Under the pieces are notes generated by a model that saw only the letters and a list, made by a program, of their open reading frames with translations, was not told the DNA's origin and made no database searches. A program made the position numbers and the translations under genes. From an uncultured Eubacteriales bacterium (GTDB lineage: Bacteria; Bacillota; Clostridia; Oscillospirales; Acutalibacteraceae): DNA of 35,404 bases. Of this stretch, positions 1 through 7,862 are shown piece after piece. Each line of letters opens with the position of its first letter. Positions within the stretch are counted from its first letter, which is position 1. The DNA lies in the NCBI GenBank assembly GCA_934630515.1, contig CAKTVV010000026.1, positions 1 through 35,404 on the forward strand, given 5' to 3'.

Positions 1-2
1 TC

Positions 3-2732
3 AAGGGTATCCGCTTTGAATTTACCGGCGCGGCGGGCAAGACCATCGCAGTCAAGGACTTCCGGTTTGCGCCGAAAAAGAGCCAGCCGGAAGAGCCGCA
101 GGAAAAACTGCCGCCCGAGTCCTGGCTGCTGGATCAGTCGGCAAGCAATTGGTGGAGCTGGGACTGGAACCTGAAATCCGGAGCTGCTCCCCAGCGCTTT
201 ACGGTGGAGCAGGCGGCTGACGGCACCGTGACCCAAAAGATGCTGGGCAGCTTTTTGGATCTGAAATATTTGGCAGCGAATCAGGAAATTGACGTGAATA
301 AGACGCCCTATCTGTTTGTCGATATTACGGCGGAATATCCCTTTGATCTGTATCTGCTGGTTTCCGGCAGCAGTGAGGGCAACAACGGTGTGCCGGTGCA
401 GCGGGACATTCCGGCCGGAGCCTACAAGAAGCAGTTGGATCTGCGCGAGGTGCTGGCGGACCGTATAAGCAACGGTAAGATCAGCCTGTTTGGTTTCCGC
501 ATCGAGCCCAAGGATGACCCCAGCAACAAAACCATCGTGTTCCGTACACTGGATATCGGAGCGGCGGATGCCGAGCTGTTCGGCGCCCGTCCGGCAGCCC
601 CGGATATCCGTGTGGATACGGTGCAGCCGGCGCCCCAGGTAACGCTGACGGTGACGGCGCCGGAGGATGCCCGTGCGGTGCAGTACCGCTTGGGCGAGAG
701 CGGCATTTGGAAGGCCTATGAGGGGCCGCTGACGCTGAAAAAGAACATCCGCGTGTATGCCCGGTATGTATCGGCGGACGGCTATTGGTCGATGAGCACC
801 TCTCGGCAGCTGTCCAACATCATCGCCGGCCATACGGAGGAAGTGCAGCCGGTGCAGCCGATTTGGTTCAATCCGGGCGAGGAAAATGAATGCTGGTATA
901 ACTGGGATTGGCGGCACGGCAAAAACGATGAAGGGCGATTCTTCATTACATATCCGGAGGATCGGTGGACAGCCACGATCGGTCAGAGCTGGGTCAACCG
1001 TCTGGAAACGCAGCACAACTTCCAACGGTATCACGTGACGATTGATTTGGATGAGCAAAATGCGTTGTTCTATAAAATCCAGAGCGAGTTTGAACTCAAT
1101 GTCAGCCTGAAGGTGCTGCTGGAGAACGGCAGCTATGCCACGGTCAAGGTGGGAACGGTGCCTGCCGGATACGCAGCCGGTTCTTTTTCGCTGGGGGATA
1201 ATAGCGAGCTGCTGGCACTGAGCGATGACGACAATAAGCTGGTGGTTTCCGGTCTGATTTTTGACGGCTTCTCAGTGAATCCGGGCAAGAAATTCCAGGT
1301 GGACCGCTGCATCTTTGATGGCGAGGATGCGTATTATGAAGGCTATCCCGGTCAAGAGGTGGCTGTGCGGGAAATCGAGCCGGATTGGTTCTCCGCAGCG
1401 CAGGTGGATCGCTGGACGACGGACGGCTTGCCGGTGAATGACGGCAGCGCCGGATCGGTCGGCATTGATGTGAATAACGATTGGCGTTATACCGTTCTGG
1501 ACTCGGCGCTGTCGACGGAGATCACCTCCGGCGGCGATTCTGTGACGGTGAATTTGAAAGGCGCCAATCATCTGTTCTATCAGATTCGCACCACAACGCA
1601 GGTGAAGCTGCAGCTGGCGGTGCGTTCTCAGGGAAAGGTGCTTTATGTGGATGTGCTGACGCTGGATGCAGGGCAGCACGAGGGCAAGGTGGATCTGGCG
1701 GAAATGCAGGCGCTGAGCGAATTGGCCAATCACGACGTTCTGCGGGTGATGGGGGTGCGGTTTGTTCCGGTGAATGCGGCTTCCGGCAGCACAGTCAAGG
1801 TGGACCGGTTTGCCTTTAATCGGGGCTCGGCCGCTTATCCGCCCTATGTGGATGAGACACAGGTTGAGGCTGACCGGCTGGCGGCGGCGCAGGTGGATGC
1901 GCGGATTCAGGCGATCGGCACGGTGACAAAGGAAAGCAAGGCTGCCATTGAGCAGGCGCGGGCCGCCTATGAGGCGCTGACCGCCGTACAAAAGCATTAT
2001 GTACAGCATTACCCCGTTCTGACGGCGGCAGAAACCGCCTATGCCGATTGCGTTAACGCCGATAAGCTGGCGGATCAGGTGGATGTGGAAGCGCTGCTGC
2101 GGCGTATTGCAGAGGAGCCCGGCACGTTGATCGACATTCGGGTGGAAACCGGCATTATCCTTCCGGCACAGGTGTTGGCAGCGGCGAAGAATCAGGGATG
2201 TGATCTGCAGGTGAGCGTATTCGACCTCAAGAGCGGCGCAATGCTCTATGCGGTGCTGGTGCGGGCAGAGGATATGACCGATACCTCCCATGAGTTCGAC
2301 GCCCGTCTGCAACTGGAGGAAAAGAGTCTGTCCGATGGCGCAGCGGCTGTGCGGCTGTCCGGCGGCAAGAATAATACGGTTGCTGCCTATGTAAAGCTCG
2401 GGCTGACACCCCGTAGCGCCGCCTTGCAGGCGGATACGCTGTGGTTCTACCGTCAGCTGGAGAACCGCACGGCGGAAATTGCTTACGGCGCGTCGAAGGA
2501 CGGCGAGAGCGCCTGGTTCTCGATGGCGACCGGCGGCGAATATCTGCTGGCGGCGCGGCGGCTCATGTCACAGGAGAGCAGCAGTGGAACCCCCGCCGCA
2601 CCGCACACCGGTGAGCGGCATCCGAAGGCGTTGCCCATCGCACTGGCGGTCAGCGTAGCGGCGCTGGTGACGATCGGCGGCTTAGATATCATCAAAAGAA
2701 GAAGGGAAATGAGGCATAATGAAGCTCAGTAA
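3..2732 (+). CDS. Multi-module surface protein, C-terminally anchored (5' partial)
   Basis: The reading frame is open from the first full codon (position 3), so the start lies upstream of the window; the GTG at 204 is internal. At least four similar beta-sandwich-like modules follow one another: their closing strands share a pattern of G-(I/V/F)-R-F, then G-K-T or similar, then V-x-x-F-x-F, near nt 6-80, 486-560, 1250-1323 and 1750-1827. Two modules open with a W-x-W-D-W or W-Y-N-W-D-W motif (nt 150-170, 895-915). A helical segment near nt 1880-2035 (IQAIGTVTKES, then AYEALTAVQKHYV) matches a spacer repeat common in clostridial surface proteins. The C-terminus has PHTGE, a hydrophobic stretch and a KRRRE tail, like a degenerate LPxTG anchor or a plain TM anchor. 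It overlaps the next gene by 14 nt. Glycan binding is inferred from architecture and neighbours; I do not recognise the family. Confidence 0.8.
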   Translation, partial: KGIRFEFTGAAGKTIAVKDFRFAPKKSQPEEPQEKLPPESWLLDQSASNWWSWDWNLKSGAAPQRFTVEQAADGTVTQKMLGSFLDLKYLAANQEIDVNKTPYLFVDITAEYPFDLYLLVSGSSEGNNGVPVQRDIPAGAYKKQLDLREVLADRISNGKISLFGFRIEPKDDPSNKTIVFRTLDIGAADAELFGARPAAPDIRVDTVQPAPQVTLTVTAPEDARAVQYRLGESGIWKAYEGPLTLKKNIRVYARYVSADGYWSMSTSRQLSNIIAGHTEEVQPVQPIWFNPGEENECWYNWDWRHGKNDEGRFFITYPEDRWTATIGQSWVNRLETQHNFQRYHVTIDLDEQNALFYKIQSEFELNVSLKVLLENGSYATVKVGTVPAGYAAGSFSLGDNSELLALSDDDNKLVVSGLIFDGFSVNPGKKFQVDRCIFDGEDAYYEGYPGQEVAVREIEPDWFSAAQVDRWTTDGLPVNDGSAGSVGIDVNNDWRYTVLDSALSTEITSGGDSVTVNLKGANHLFYQIRTTTQVKLQLAVRSQGKVLYVDVLTLDAGQHEGKVDLAEMQALSELANHDVLRVMGVRFVPVNAASGSTVKVDRFAFNRGSAAYPPYVDETQVEADRLAAAQVDARIQAIGTVTKESKAAIEQARAAYEALTAVQKHYVQHYPVLTAAETAYADCVNADKLADQVDVEALLRRIAEEPGTLIDIRVETGIILPAQVLAAAKNQGCDLQVSVFDLKSGAMLYAVLVRAEDMTDTSHEFDARLQLEEKSLSDGAAAVRLSGGKNNTVAAYVKLGLTPRSAALQADTLWFYRQLENRTAEIAYGASKDGESAWFSMATGGEYLLAARRLMSQESSSGTPAAPHTGERHPKALPIALAVSVAALVTIGGLDIIKRRREMRHNEAQ

Positions 2733-3945
2733 GATTGCGATCAAATGGCTGTCCGTTGCGGCAACGGCTGTGATGCTCCTATCTATGGCATCGGCGGGCT
2801 TTGGCGTATCCGCCGCGGCTCAGACGAAGAAGTTCCTGGATCCCTTTGACGAAAGCTCCTATCAACAGGTGAACGGGCACTGGACCTTCACTAAGGCGGA
2901 CCGTTATACGGTCACGCTGCCGGATAACTACGATGTGGATCTGGCTAAGATTGACAGCAACGGCGGCGTATTCGGCTTTAATCCCAACAAACCGGCGCTG
3001 GCGGCTTTCAACACCGGTAAGACGCTTAAGCTATTCAAAGAGATCTACGGGGATACGCCGTATACCCGTAAAAGCAATCTGATGAAAAACTATGTGGCAG
3101 TGGAAACCGAAATGGTGTACCACTTTGCCAATGGCTTTAAGGATTTCGAGTTTATGGGGATTGCCAGCTCGGACAGCGGCAGCGGCAACTGGGCGGGTGC
3201 CTATGGTATGGAGGAAAATCCCCCGGTAGAATTCTACTACTCGGACCGTGCGGATGGCGGCTGGAAGGCGATGAAGTATGCCTCCCTGCGGGTGATGCCC
3301 GCTGCGGAAGCGTCTACCTATTGCTATTTCACCAACGGTGAACGCAACACCTCCTCCGCCAAGCCGACCATTCCTACCTCGGCACGGTATCTGAAGATTC
3401 GGTTCAAAAACGGCTGCACATATGATAAGACCTCCGGCCACTGGGAGGAAAATTACAAAAACTGGCAGTGTGTGCTGGGGTATCTGCTGGTCAATGAGTA
3501 TACCGCTCCGCAAAGCGGCAACAGCGGCTCCGGGAACCAGAGCACGGTTTCCAAGCCCGGCAGCGGCAATCAGACCGGCTCGGGCAATTCCGGCTCGGTC
3601 AGCCGGCCGGACGGCGGAAATACCGCCTCCGGAAGCGTTTCCGATACCGACTCCGACAACACTGTGGATGTATCCCAGACCCCCGACGGAAATCAGCCGG
3701 ATACGCCGGATAAGCCCGCCAACGGAACCGCCGGGCTGACCGATCAGGAAGTGATCGCCAAATACGGCGACGGCAACACCCAGTTCGAAAAGCATATGGA
3801 CGGGGACAGTGTGATCTATGTGCTGACCAGCCGAAAGAATGATTGGGTCTTCAACGGTATTCTTATCGGTTGCAATGTGGTGGCGCTGGCAGGCATTGCG
3901 GTGGCGGCGATCCTCATAGCCCGCAAAAAGGGCAGCAGGCAATAA
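2719..3945 (+). CDS. Secreted, membrane-anchored surface protein with discoidin-like region
   Basis: 408 residues. A signal peptide occupies about residues 1-34 (K-rich start, hydrophobic core, VSAAA cleavage region). Residues about 38-265 form a beta-rich, Trp/Tyr-rich domain; the phrase ARYLKIRFKNG resembles the closing strand of F5/8 type C (discoidin) carbohydrate-binding domains. Next comes a Gly/Ser/Asn/Asp-rich linker (about nt 3505-3730), a short charged domain (LTDQEVIAKYGDG), and a TM helix followed by ARKKGSRQ that would hold the protein on the outer membrane face. The start overlaps the preceding gene by 14 nt, which implies translational coupling and a shared role at the surface. 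No catalytic motif is visible. Binding of polysaccharide is inferred. Confidence 0.8.
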   Translation: MKLSKIAIKWLSVAATAVMLLSMASAGFGVSAAAQTKKFLDPFDESSYQQVNGHWTFTKADRYTVTLPDNYDVDLAKIDSNGGVFGFNPNKPALAAFNTGKTLKLFKEIYGDTPYTRKSNLMKNYVAVETEMVYHFANGFKDFEFMGIASSDSGSGNWAGAYGMEENPPVEFYYSDRADGGWKAMKYASLRVMPAAEASTYCYFTNGERNTSSAKPTIPTSARYLKIRFKNGCTYDKTSGHWEENYKNWQCVLGYLLVNEYTAPQSGNSGSGNQSTVSKPGSGNQTGSGNSGSVSRPDGGNTASGSVSDTDSDNTVDVSQTPDGNQPDTPDKPANGTAGLTDQEVIAKYGDGNTQFEKHMDGDSVIYVLTSRKNDWVFNGILIGCNVVALAGIAVAAILIARKKGSRQ

Positions 3946-3976
3946 TCTTTTCAAATAGAAAGGACGGTGGCCACCG

Positions 3977-4768
3977 ATGCGAAAGCCTGCGGCGCCGACC
4001 GGCAAAAAGCGGCCGGCAGCCGTATGGCGGGCGCTGATGCTTATCGCATCGGTGCTGGCTGCCGTGGGAGTGCTTATGCTGGTACATCATGTCTTAAAGC
4101 CGGCGGATGCGGTATATATGACCGTAGACGACACGGCGATCGGCCGTGAGGAAATGCAATTCTACCTGCAGAAAAACCGGGCGGCGGCGGTACGCCATTT
4201 TGCCGATAGCCGCCGTGCGTCGGAGGTCGGCTTTTGGAATACGCCGCAGGACGGCGTTGCGCCTGTAGACTATTTGATTGAACTGGCGATCGATGAGCTG
4301 CGGCAGGATCATGCCTTGTTTGCCGATGTGGCTCGTCTGACGGATACGCCTTGCCTGACGTTTCAGCAGCTGTGTCAGCAGCTGGAGGAGGAAAACGCCC
4401 GTCGGGAGCAAGGCGCAGCCTATGGAGTGCAGCACTATACGCCGATCACCTATCTGGATTATGTCAAAAGCAACCGGATCCTGCTGCATAAAAGGGAGCT
4501 GAAGGCGCAGAAGGGTATGTTCTCGCCGGACGAAGCGGCGCTGGAGGCGTTCTATAACAGCCACCGGACAGCCGACCCCCTTTTCTGCCGGGAGGATGGC
4601 AGCTATAAGCCCTTTGCCGATGTGCGGGCAAAGGTCGCATATCTGTATGAGCAGGAGGAATACCGCGTCTATCTGCAGACGCTGCTCGGACAGCAGCGGG
4701 TCGAAATACAGCGGGATGCGATCCGCCGTTTGGCCGAATCAATGGAAGAACAGGAGGAATCCCTATGA
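3977..4768 (+). CDS. Membrane-tethered SurA/PrsA N-domain-like protein
   Basis: 263 residues with a basic N-terminus, one TM helix (about residues 18-41) and an extracytoplasmic body. The motif VYMTVDDTAIGREEMQFYL, then a helix-rich region with a late YKPFADVRAKVAYLYEQEEY segment, follows the outline of SurA/PrsA-type foldases, where an N-terminal helical half and a C-terminal helix flank the PPIase domain. No parvulin PPIase domain is present between them, so this would be a chaperone-like version without isomerase activity. It sits between the surface proteins and the beta-helix lipoprotein, and its TGA overlaps the next ATG (ATGA). A role in folding or assembling the secreted proteins of the operon is inferred. 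The family call is moderate; it could be an unrelated helical membrane protein. Confidence 0.7.
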   Translation: MRKPAAPTGKKRPAAVWRALMLIASVLAAVGVLMLVHHVLKPADAVYMTVDDTAIGREEMQFYLQKNRAAAVRHFADSRRASEVGFWNTPQDGVAPVDYLIELAIDELRQDHALFADVARLTDTPCLTFQQLCQQLEEENARREQGAAYGVQHYTPITYLDYVKSNRILLHKRELKAQKGMFSPDEAALEAFYNSHRTADPLFCREDGSYKPFADVRAKVAYLYEQEEYRVYLQTLLGQQRVEIQRDAIRRLAESMEEQEESL

Positions 4769-6543
4769 AAAAAGCAGTAGCGTTGCTGCTGAGTCTGGTG
4801 CTGATTCTGTCACTGGCTGGTTGTGCCACGGTCACCCGGACCATTATCAAGCAACCGCTGGGAAACACTGATTCCCCGACTGTTTCTGAGCCTACGGAGG
4901 CGCCGACGGAGCCGTCCCGGCCCGCACAGGAGCCTTCCGTACCGGAAACCCCGGCAACGCCCGCCGCCCCCTCCGGGGCTGCGACGGGTGATAAGGCGCA
5001 GCAGACGGTGGATCTGGTGATGAAGAACACGGTACCCTATAACGGATATATCCGGGATGAAAGCGGCTATACCGTATATTATGTGGACAGCGAGAACGGC
5101 AGCGACCAAAACGACGGTTTATCTCCTCAGCGGGCGTGGCAATCGTTGACCAAGGTGAACTCGACCCGCTTTGCCCCCGGCACCAAGGTGCTGCTCAAAC
5201 GGGGCTGCGTATTTGACGAGCCGCTGGCGCCGATTGCTTCCGGAGAGCCGGGAAAATACTTTATCATCGACGCTTACGGCACCGGCACGCAAAAGCCGCT
5301 GATCCAGGGCGGCGGTGAATCTGCGGCGGTGTCTCTCTCCAACCTCCAATATGTGGAGGTGCGCAATCTGGAGATCACCAACACCTCCGAATTTATGGCG
5401 AACCGGTTTGGTGTTTCGGTGCGTTCGGGCGGCTACCTCTCCAGCTCTGTGCTGCGGGAGGGCGGCATGGTGCATCATGTCTATCTCATCAATCTGGATA
5501 TTCACGATGTGACCTGTACAGACGGTTCCCGCTTTTATGGCGGCATCGTGTTCTATTCCAGCCTGTCGAAGAATCCGTCCGCCTTTACGGATGTGTTGGT
5601 GCAGGGCTGCACCATTCGGAATACGGGCGGCGCCGGAATCGCCATGGCATCCGACTATGAACACGGGCCTGGTGTGGGCTGGTCGGTGGGCACCTATTAT
5701 CCCTCCCAGAATGTCACCTTCCGGGGCAATTACATTGCCCATTGCGCCTCGGACGGTATCTTCCAGTCGGCGGCGAACAATGTGCTGATGGAGTATAACA
5801 CGGTGGTGGATACCTCTTATGCACAGGGTGCGTTTGCCGGTATGTGGCCCCACTATTCCAGCAATGTGGTGATGCAGTATAACGAGGTATACGACACCAA
5901 GCTGGTGGGCGGCGACGGCCAGGGCTTCGATGTCGATATCGATTGCGTCAATACCGTGGTGCAGTACAACTACAGTCACGATAATGAGGGCGGATTCATT
6001 CTGCTGTGTACCGACGGCTCAGACAACGGGTACAACAAGGACATCACCGTGCGCTATAACATTAGCCAGAATGACAAGGGGCAGATTTTCACCCTGTCCG
6101 GTCCGATCTCGGATGTCAAGATCTATAACAACACCGTCTATGTGGCGGAGGGTACTACCAATCTGGTTGGTTCCTATGATTGGGGCGCCGGAAAAAGTCC
6201 TGCAGACGTCCGGTTCTCCAACAACCTGTTCTATATGAACACCACGGGACACAGCGCACTGCTGATTCCCAGCCGGATCGTCTTTGATACCAACCTGTTC
6301 TACGGCAGTTACGATTACAGCAACCTGCCGGCGGTCAACACCATTACGGCAGACCCGCAGCTGAGCGCCCCGGGTAAGGGTGCGACCGGCTTGGATACGC
6401 TGGCGGGCTATCGGCTGAAGAGCGGATCTCCCTGTATTGACGCCGGTTTGACGTTGGCATCCAACGGCGGCAGGGACTTTTTCGGCACGGCGGTGCCGTC
6501 TGCCGGTCGGGCGGATATCGGCGCGGCAGAATTTGTACACTGA
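4765..6543 (+). CDS. Right-handed parallel beta-helix lipoprotein, possible polysaccharide lyase or hydrolase
   Basis: 592 residues. Lipoprotein signal with lipobox LAGC (Cys20), then a Pro/Thr/Glu-rich linker to about residue 75. The mature domain opens with YYVDSENGSDQNDGLSP and AWQSL, the usual entry of pectate-lyase-like beta-helix enzymes. It continues in short repeats with N-N and V-x-x-N turns (EYNTVVDTS, MQYNEVYDT, VQYNYSHDN, VRYNISQND, KIYNNTVYV), the pattern of PbH1 coils. Asp/Glu-rich turns such as GQGFDVDIDC and NEGGF could hold a catalytic or Ca-binding site, but I cannot name the residues. Such proteins include polysaccharide lyases, GH28- and GH141-like enzymes and alginate or mannuronan epimerases. 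The start codon overlaps the previous stop, so it is co-translated with the foldase-like gene. Confidence 0.85.
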   Translation: MKKAVALLLSLVLILSLAGCATVTRTIIKQPLGNTDSPTVSEPTEAPTEPSRPAQEPSVPETPATPAAPSGAATGDKAQQTVDLVMKNTVPYNGYIRDESGYTVYYVDSENGSDQNDGLSPQRAWQSLTKVNSTRFAPGTKVLLKRGCVFDEPLAPIASGEPGKYFIIDAYGTGTQKPLIQGGGESAAVSLSNLQYVEVRNLEITNTSEFMANRFGVSVRSGGYLSSSVLREGGMVHHVYLINLDIHDVTCTDGSRFYGGIVFYSSLSKNPSAFTDVLVQGCTIRNTGGAGIAMASDYEHGPGVGWSVGTYYPSQNVTFRGNYIAHCASDGIFQSAANNVLMEYNTVVDTSYAQGAFAGMWPHYSSNVVMQYNEVYDTKLVGGDGQGFDVDIDCVNTVVQYNYSHDNEGGFILLCTDGSDNGYNKDITVRYNISQNDKGQIFTLSGPISDVKIYNNTVYVAEGTTNLVGSYDWGAGKSPADVRFSNNLFYMNTTGHSALLIPSRIVFDTNLFYGSYDYSNLPAVNTITADPQLSAPGKGATGLDTLAGYRLKSGSPCIDAGLTLASNGGRDFFGTAVPSAGRADIGAAEFVH

Positions 6544-6578
6544 AGCTCTACGGGAGCAGCAAGGAGTGTGACACCACG

Positions 6579-7829
6579 ATGAAATGGACAAGAATGGTTG
6601 CCGCGGCGGCGGCTGCGGTGATGATGGCGGGTATGATGACGGCTTGCGGCGGCAGCGGCGGCGACGGCGGCAGCGGGCCGACCCTGCAGAGCCGCAGCCT
6701 GCCCAGCAAGCTGGAGGGCTCCACCATCCGGGTGCTGGCATATGACGGCTGGCAGGAGGAGCATGCCGATATCCGACAGAACCTGAAGGACTGGTACGGT
6801 GTATCGGTGGAATATACCGTCCACAACTGGCAGGAGCTGAAGAAAAAGCTCTCGGTGGATCTGGCCGCAAACATCACCTATGATATGGCGCCGGTGGGTG
6901 CCGATCTGGTGTTGAATAAGCTGTGCCAGCCGGTGACGCAATATTTTGACCTGAGCGATCCTATTTTTGCGGACCTGAAGCGCATATCCGATTCGATGAC
7001 CTTCGGAGGGGAGCTGTATGGCGCCCCCAGCGTGCCCAACCCCGAGGTGATTATCTACAATAAAGACCTGATTGAAAATCTGGGGTATGATGCGCCGCTG
7101 AAGCTATATAACGAGGGTAAATGGAACTGGGATACCTTCAAATCGCTGGCGACCAGCCTGTGCAAAGAGAAAACCAGTGGCGGCGAGCAGATTACGGCGT
7201 TCTCCTCTTGGGATACCCGGGTGCTGCTGACCGCCAATAACACCGGCCTTATCCGCTGGCAAAATGAACAGTACGGGCTGAATCTCGGCGACAGCAAGCT
7301 GCGGGAGGCGCTCAACTACTTCAAGGAGCTATGCACCACCGGTGCTTTTACCTCTTGGCAGGGCTGGAGCGGTGCCGATTTCCAGCTGGGCAACTCGGCA
7401 ATGATTGTGGATCGCTTTGGCAATAAGACCCACTTTGTTTCCGATTTGGCGTTTAACTGGGATTTTGTGCCGGTGCCCACCGGCTATTCCGGCAGCGAGG
7501 ATGTAACCCCTGGCACGGTGGCGCTGTACGGCGTGCCTGTTGGGTCTACGAACCCCTCCGGCGGCGCTGCCTATGCCTATCTGTTTTGCAAGCAGGACTA
7601 TGAACGGCGTAAAGAGTATTTAGCCGGCTATCTCACGCCGGAGCAGGTTACTCGTTTTGAGGCGCTGTATCCCAAGATCACTCGGGAATACGATATTATA
7701 GGGCTGGGGAATACCGACCAGCTGATTTGGGATATTGCCGACGGTGCCGACGTGACCTCAACGCTGGAATCGTATAAAACCAAGTGGCAAAGCGAATTGG
7801 ATACCTATACGGCGGCTTTGCCGAAGTGA
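6579..7829 (+). CDS. Sugar ABC transporter substrate-binding lipoprotein (family 1)
   Basis: 416 residues. Lipoprotein signal with Cys23 in MTAC, then a Gly/Ser-rich tether. The body has features of the UgpB/MalE-like family 1 binding proteins (COG1653): IRVLAYDGWQEEHADIRQNL at the N-terminus, a middle LYGAPSVPNPEVIIYNKDL segment, and WNWDTFKSLATSL, which recalls the conserved W-x-W-D-x-F in these receptors. It would be anchored outside the membrane and deliver an oligosaccharide to one of the two permease pairs encoded downstream. A ribosome binding site (AAGGAG, 6561-6566) lies 12 nt before the ATG. It is directly followed, 24 nt on, by the much larger CBM-fused binding protein, so the operon has two different receptors. 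Confidence 0.92.
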   Translation: MKWTRMVAAAAAAVMMAGMMTACGGSGGDGGSGPTLQSRSLPSKLEGSTIRVLAYDGWQEEHADIRQNLKDWYGVSVEYTVHNWQELKKKLSVDLAANITYDMAPVGADLVLNKLCQPVTQYFDLSDPIFADLKRISDSMTFGGELYGAPSVPNPEVIIYNKDLIENLGYDAPLKLYNEGKWNWDTFKSLATSLCKEKTSGGEQITAFSSWDTRVLLTANNTGLIRWQNEQYGLNLGDSKLREALNYFKELCTTGAFTSWQGWSGADFQLGNSAMIVDRFGNKTHFVSDLAFNWDFVPVPTGYSGSEDVTPGTVALYGVPVGSTNPSGGAAYAYLFCKQDYERRKEYLAGYLTPEQVTRFEALYPKITREYDIIGLGNTDQLIWDIADGADVTSTLESYKTKWQSELDTYTAALPK

Positions 7830-7862
7830 TCCCCGGGGGCTGGGGCAGAAAGGATGACGATG

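Noticed and set aside
204..206. GTG as the start of the first surface protein
   Set aside because: The frame is open to the window edge and the codons before 204 encode another module of the same repeat, so the gene begins upstream.
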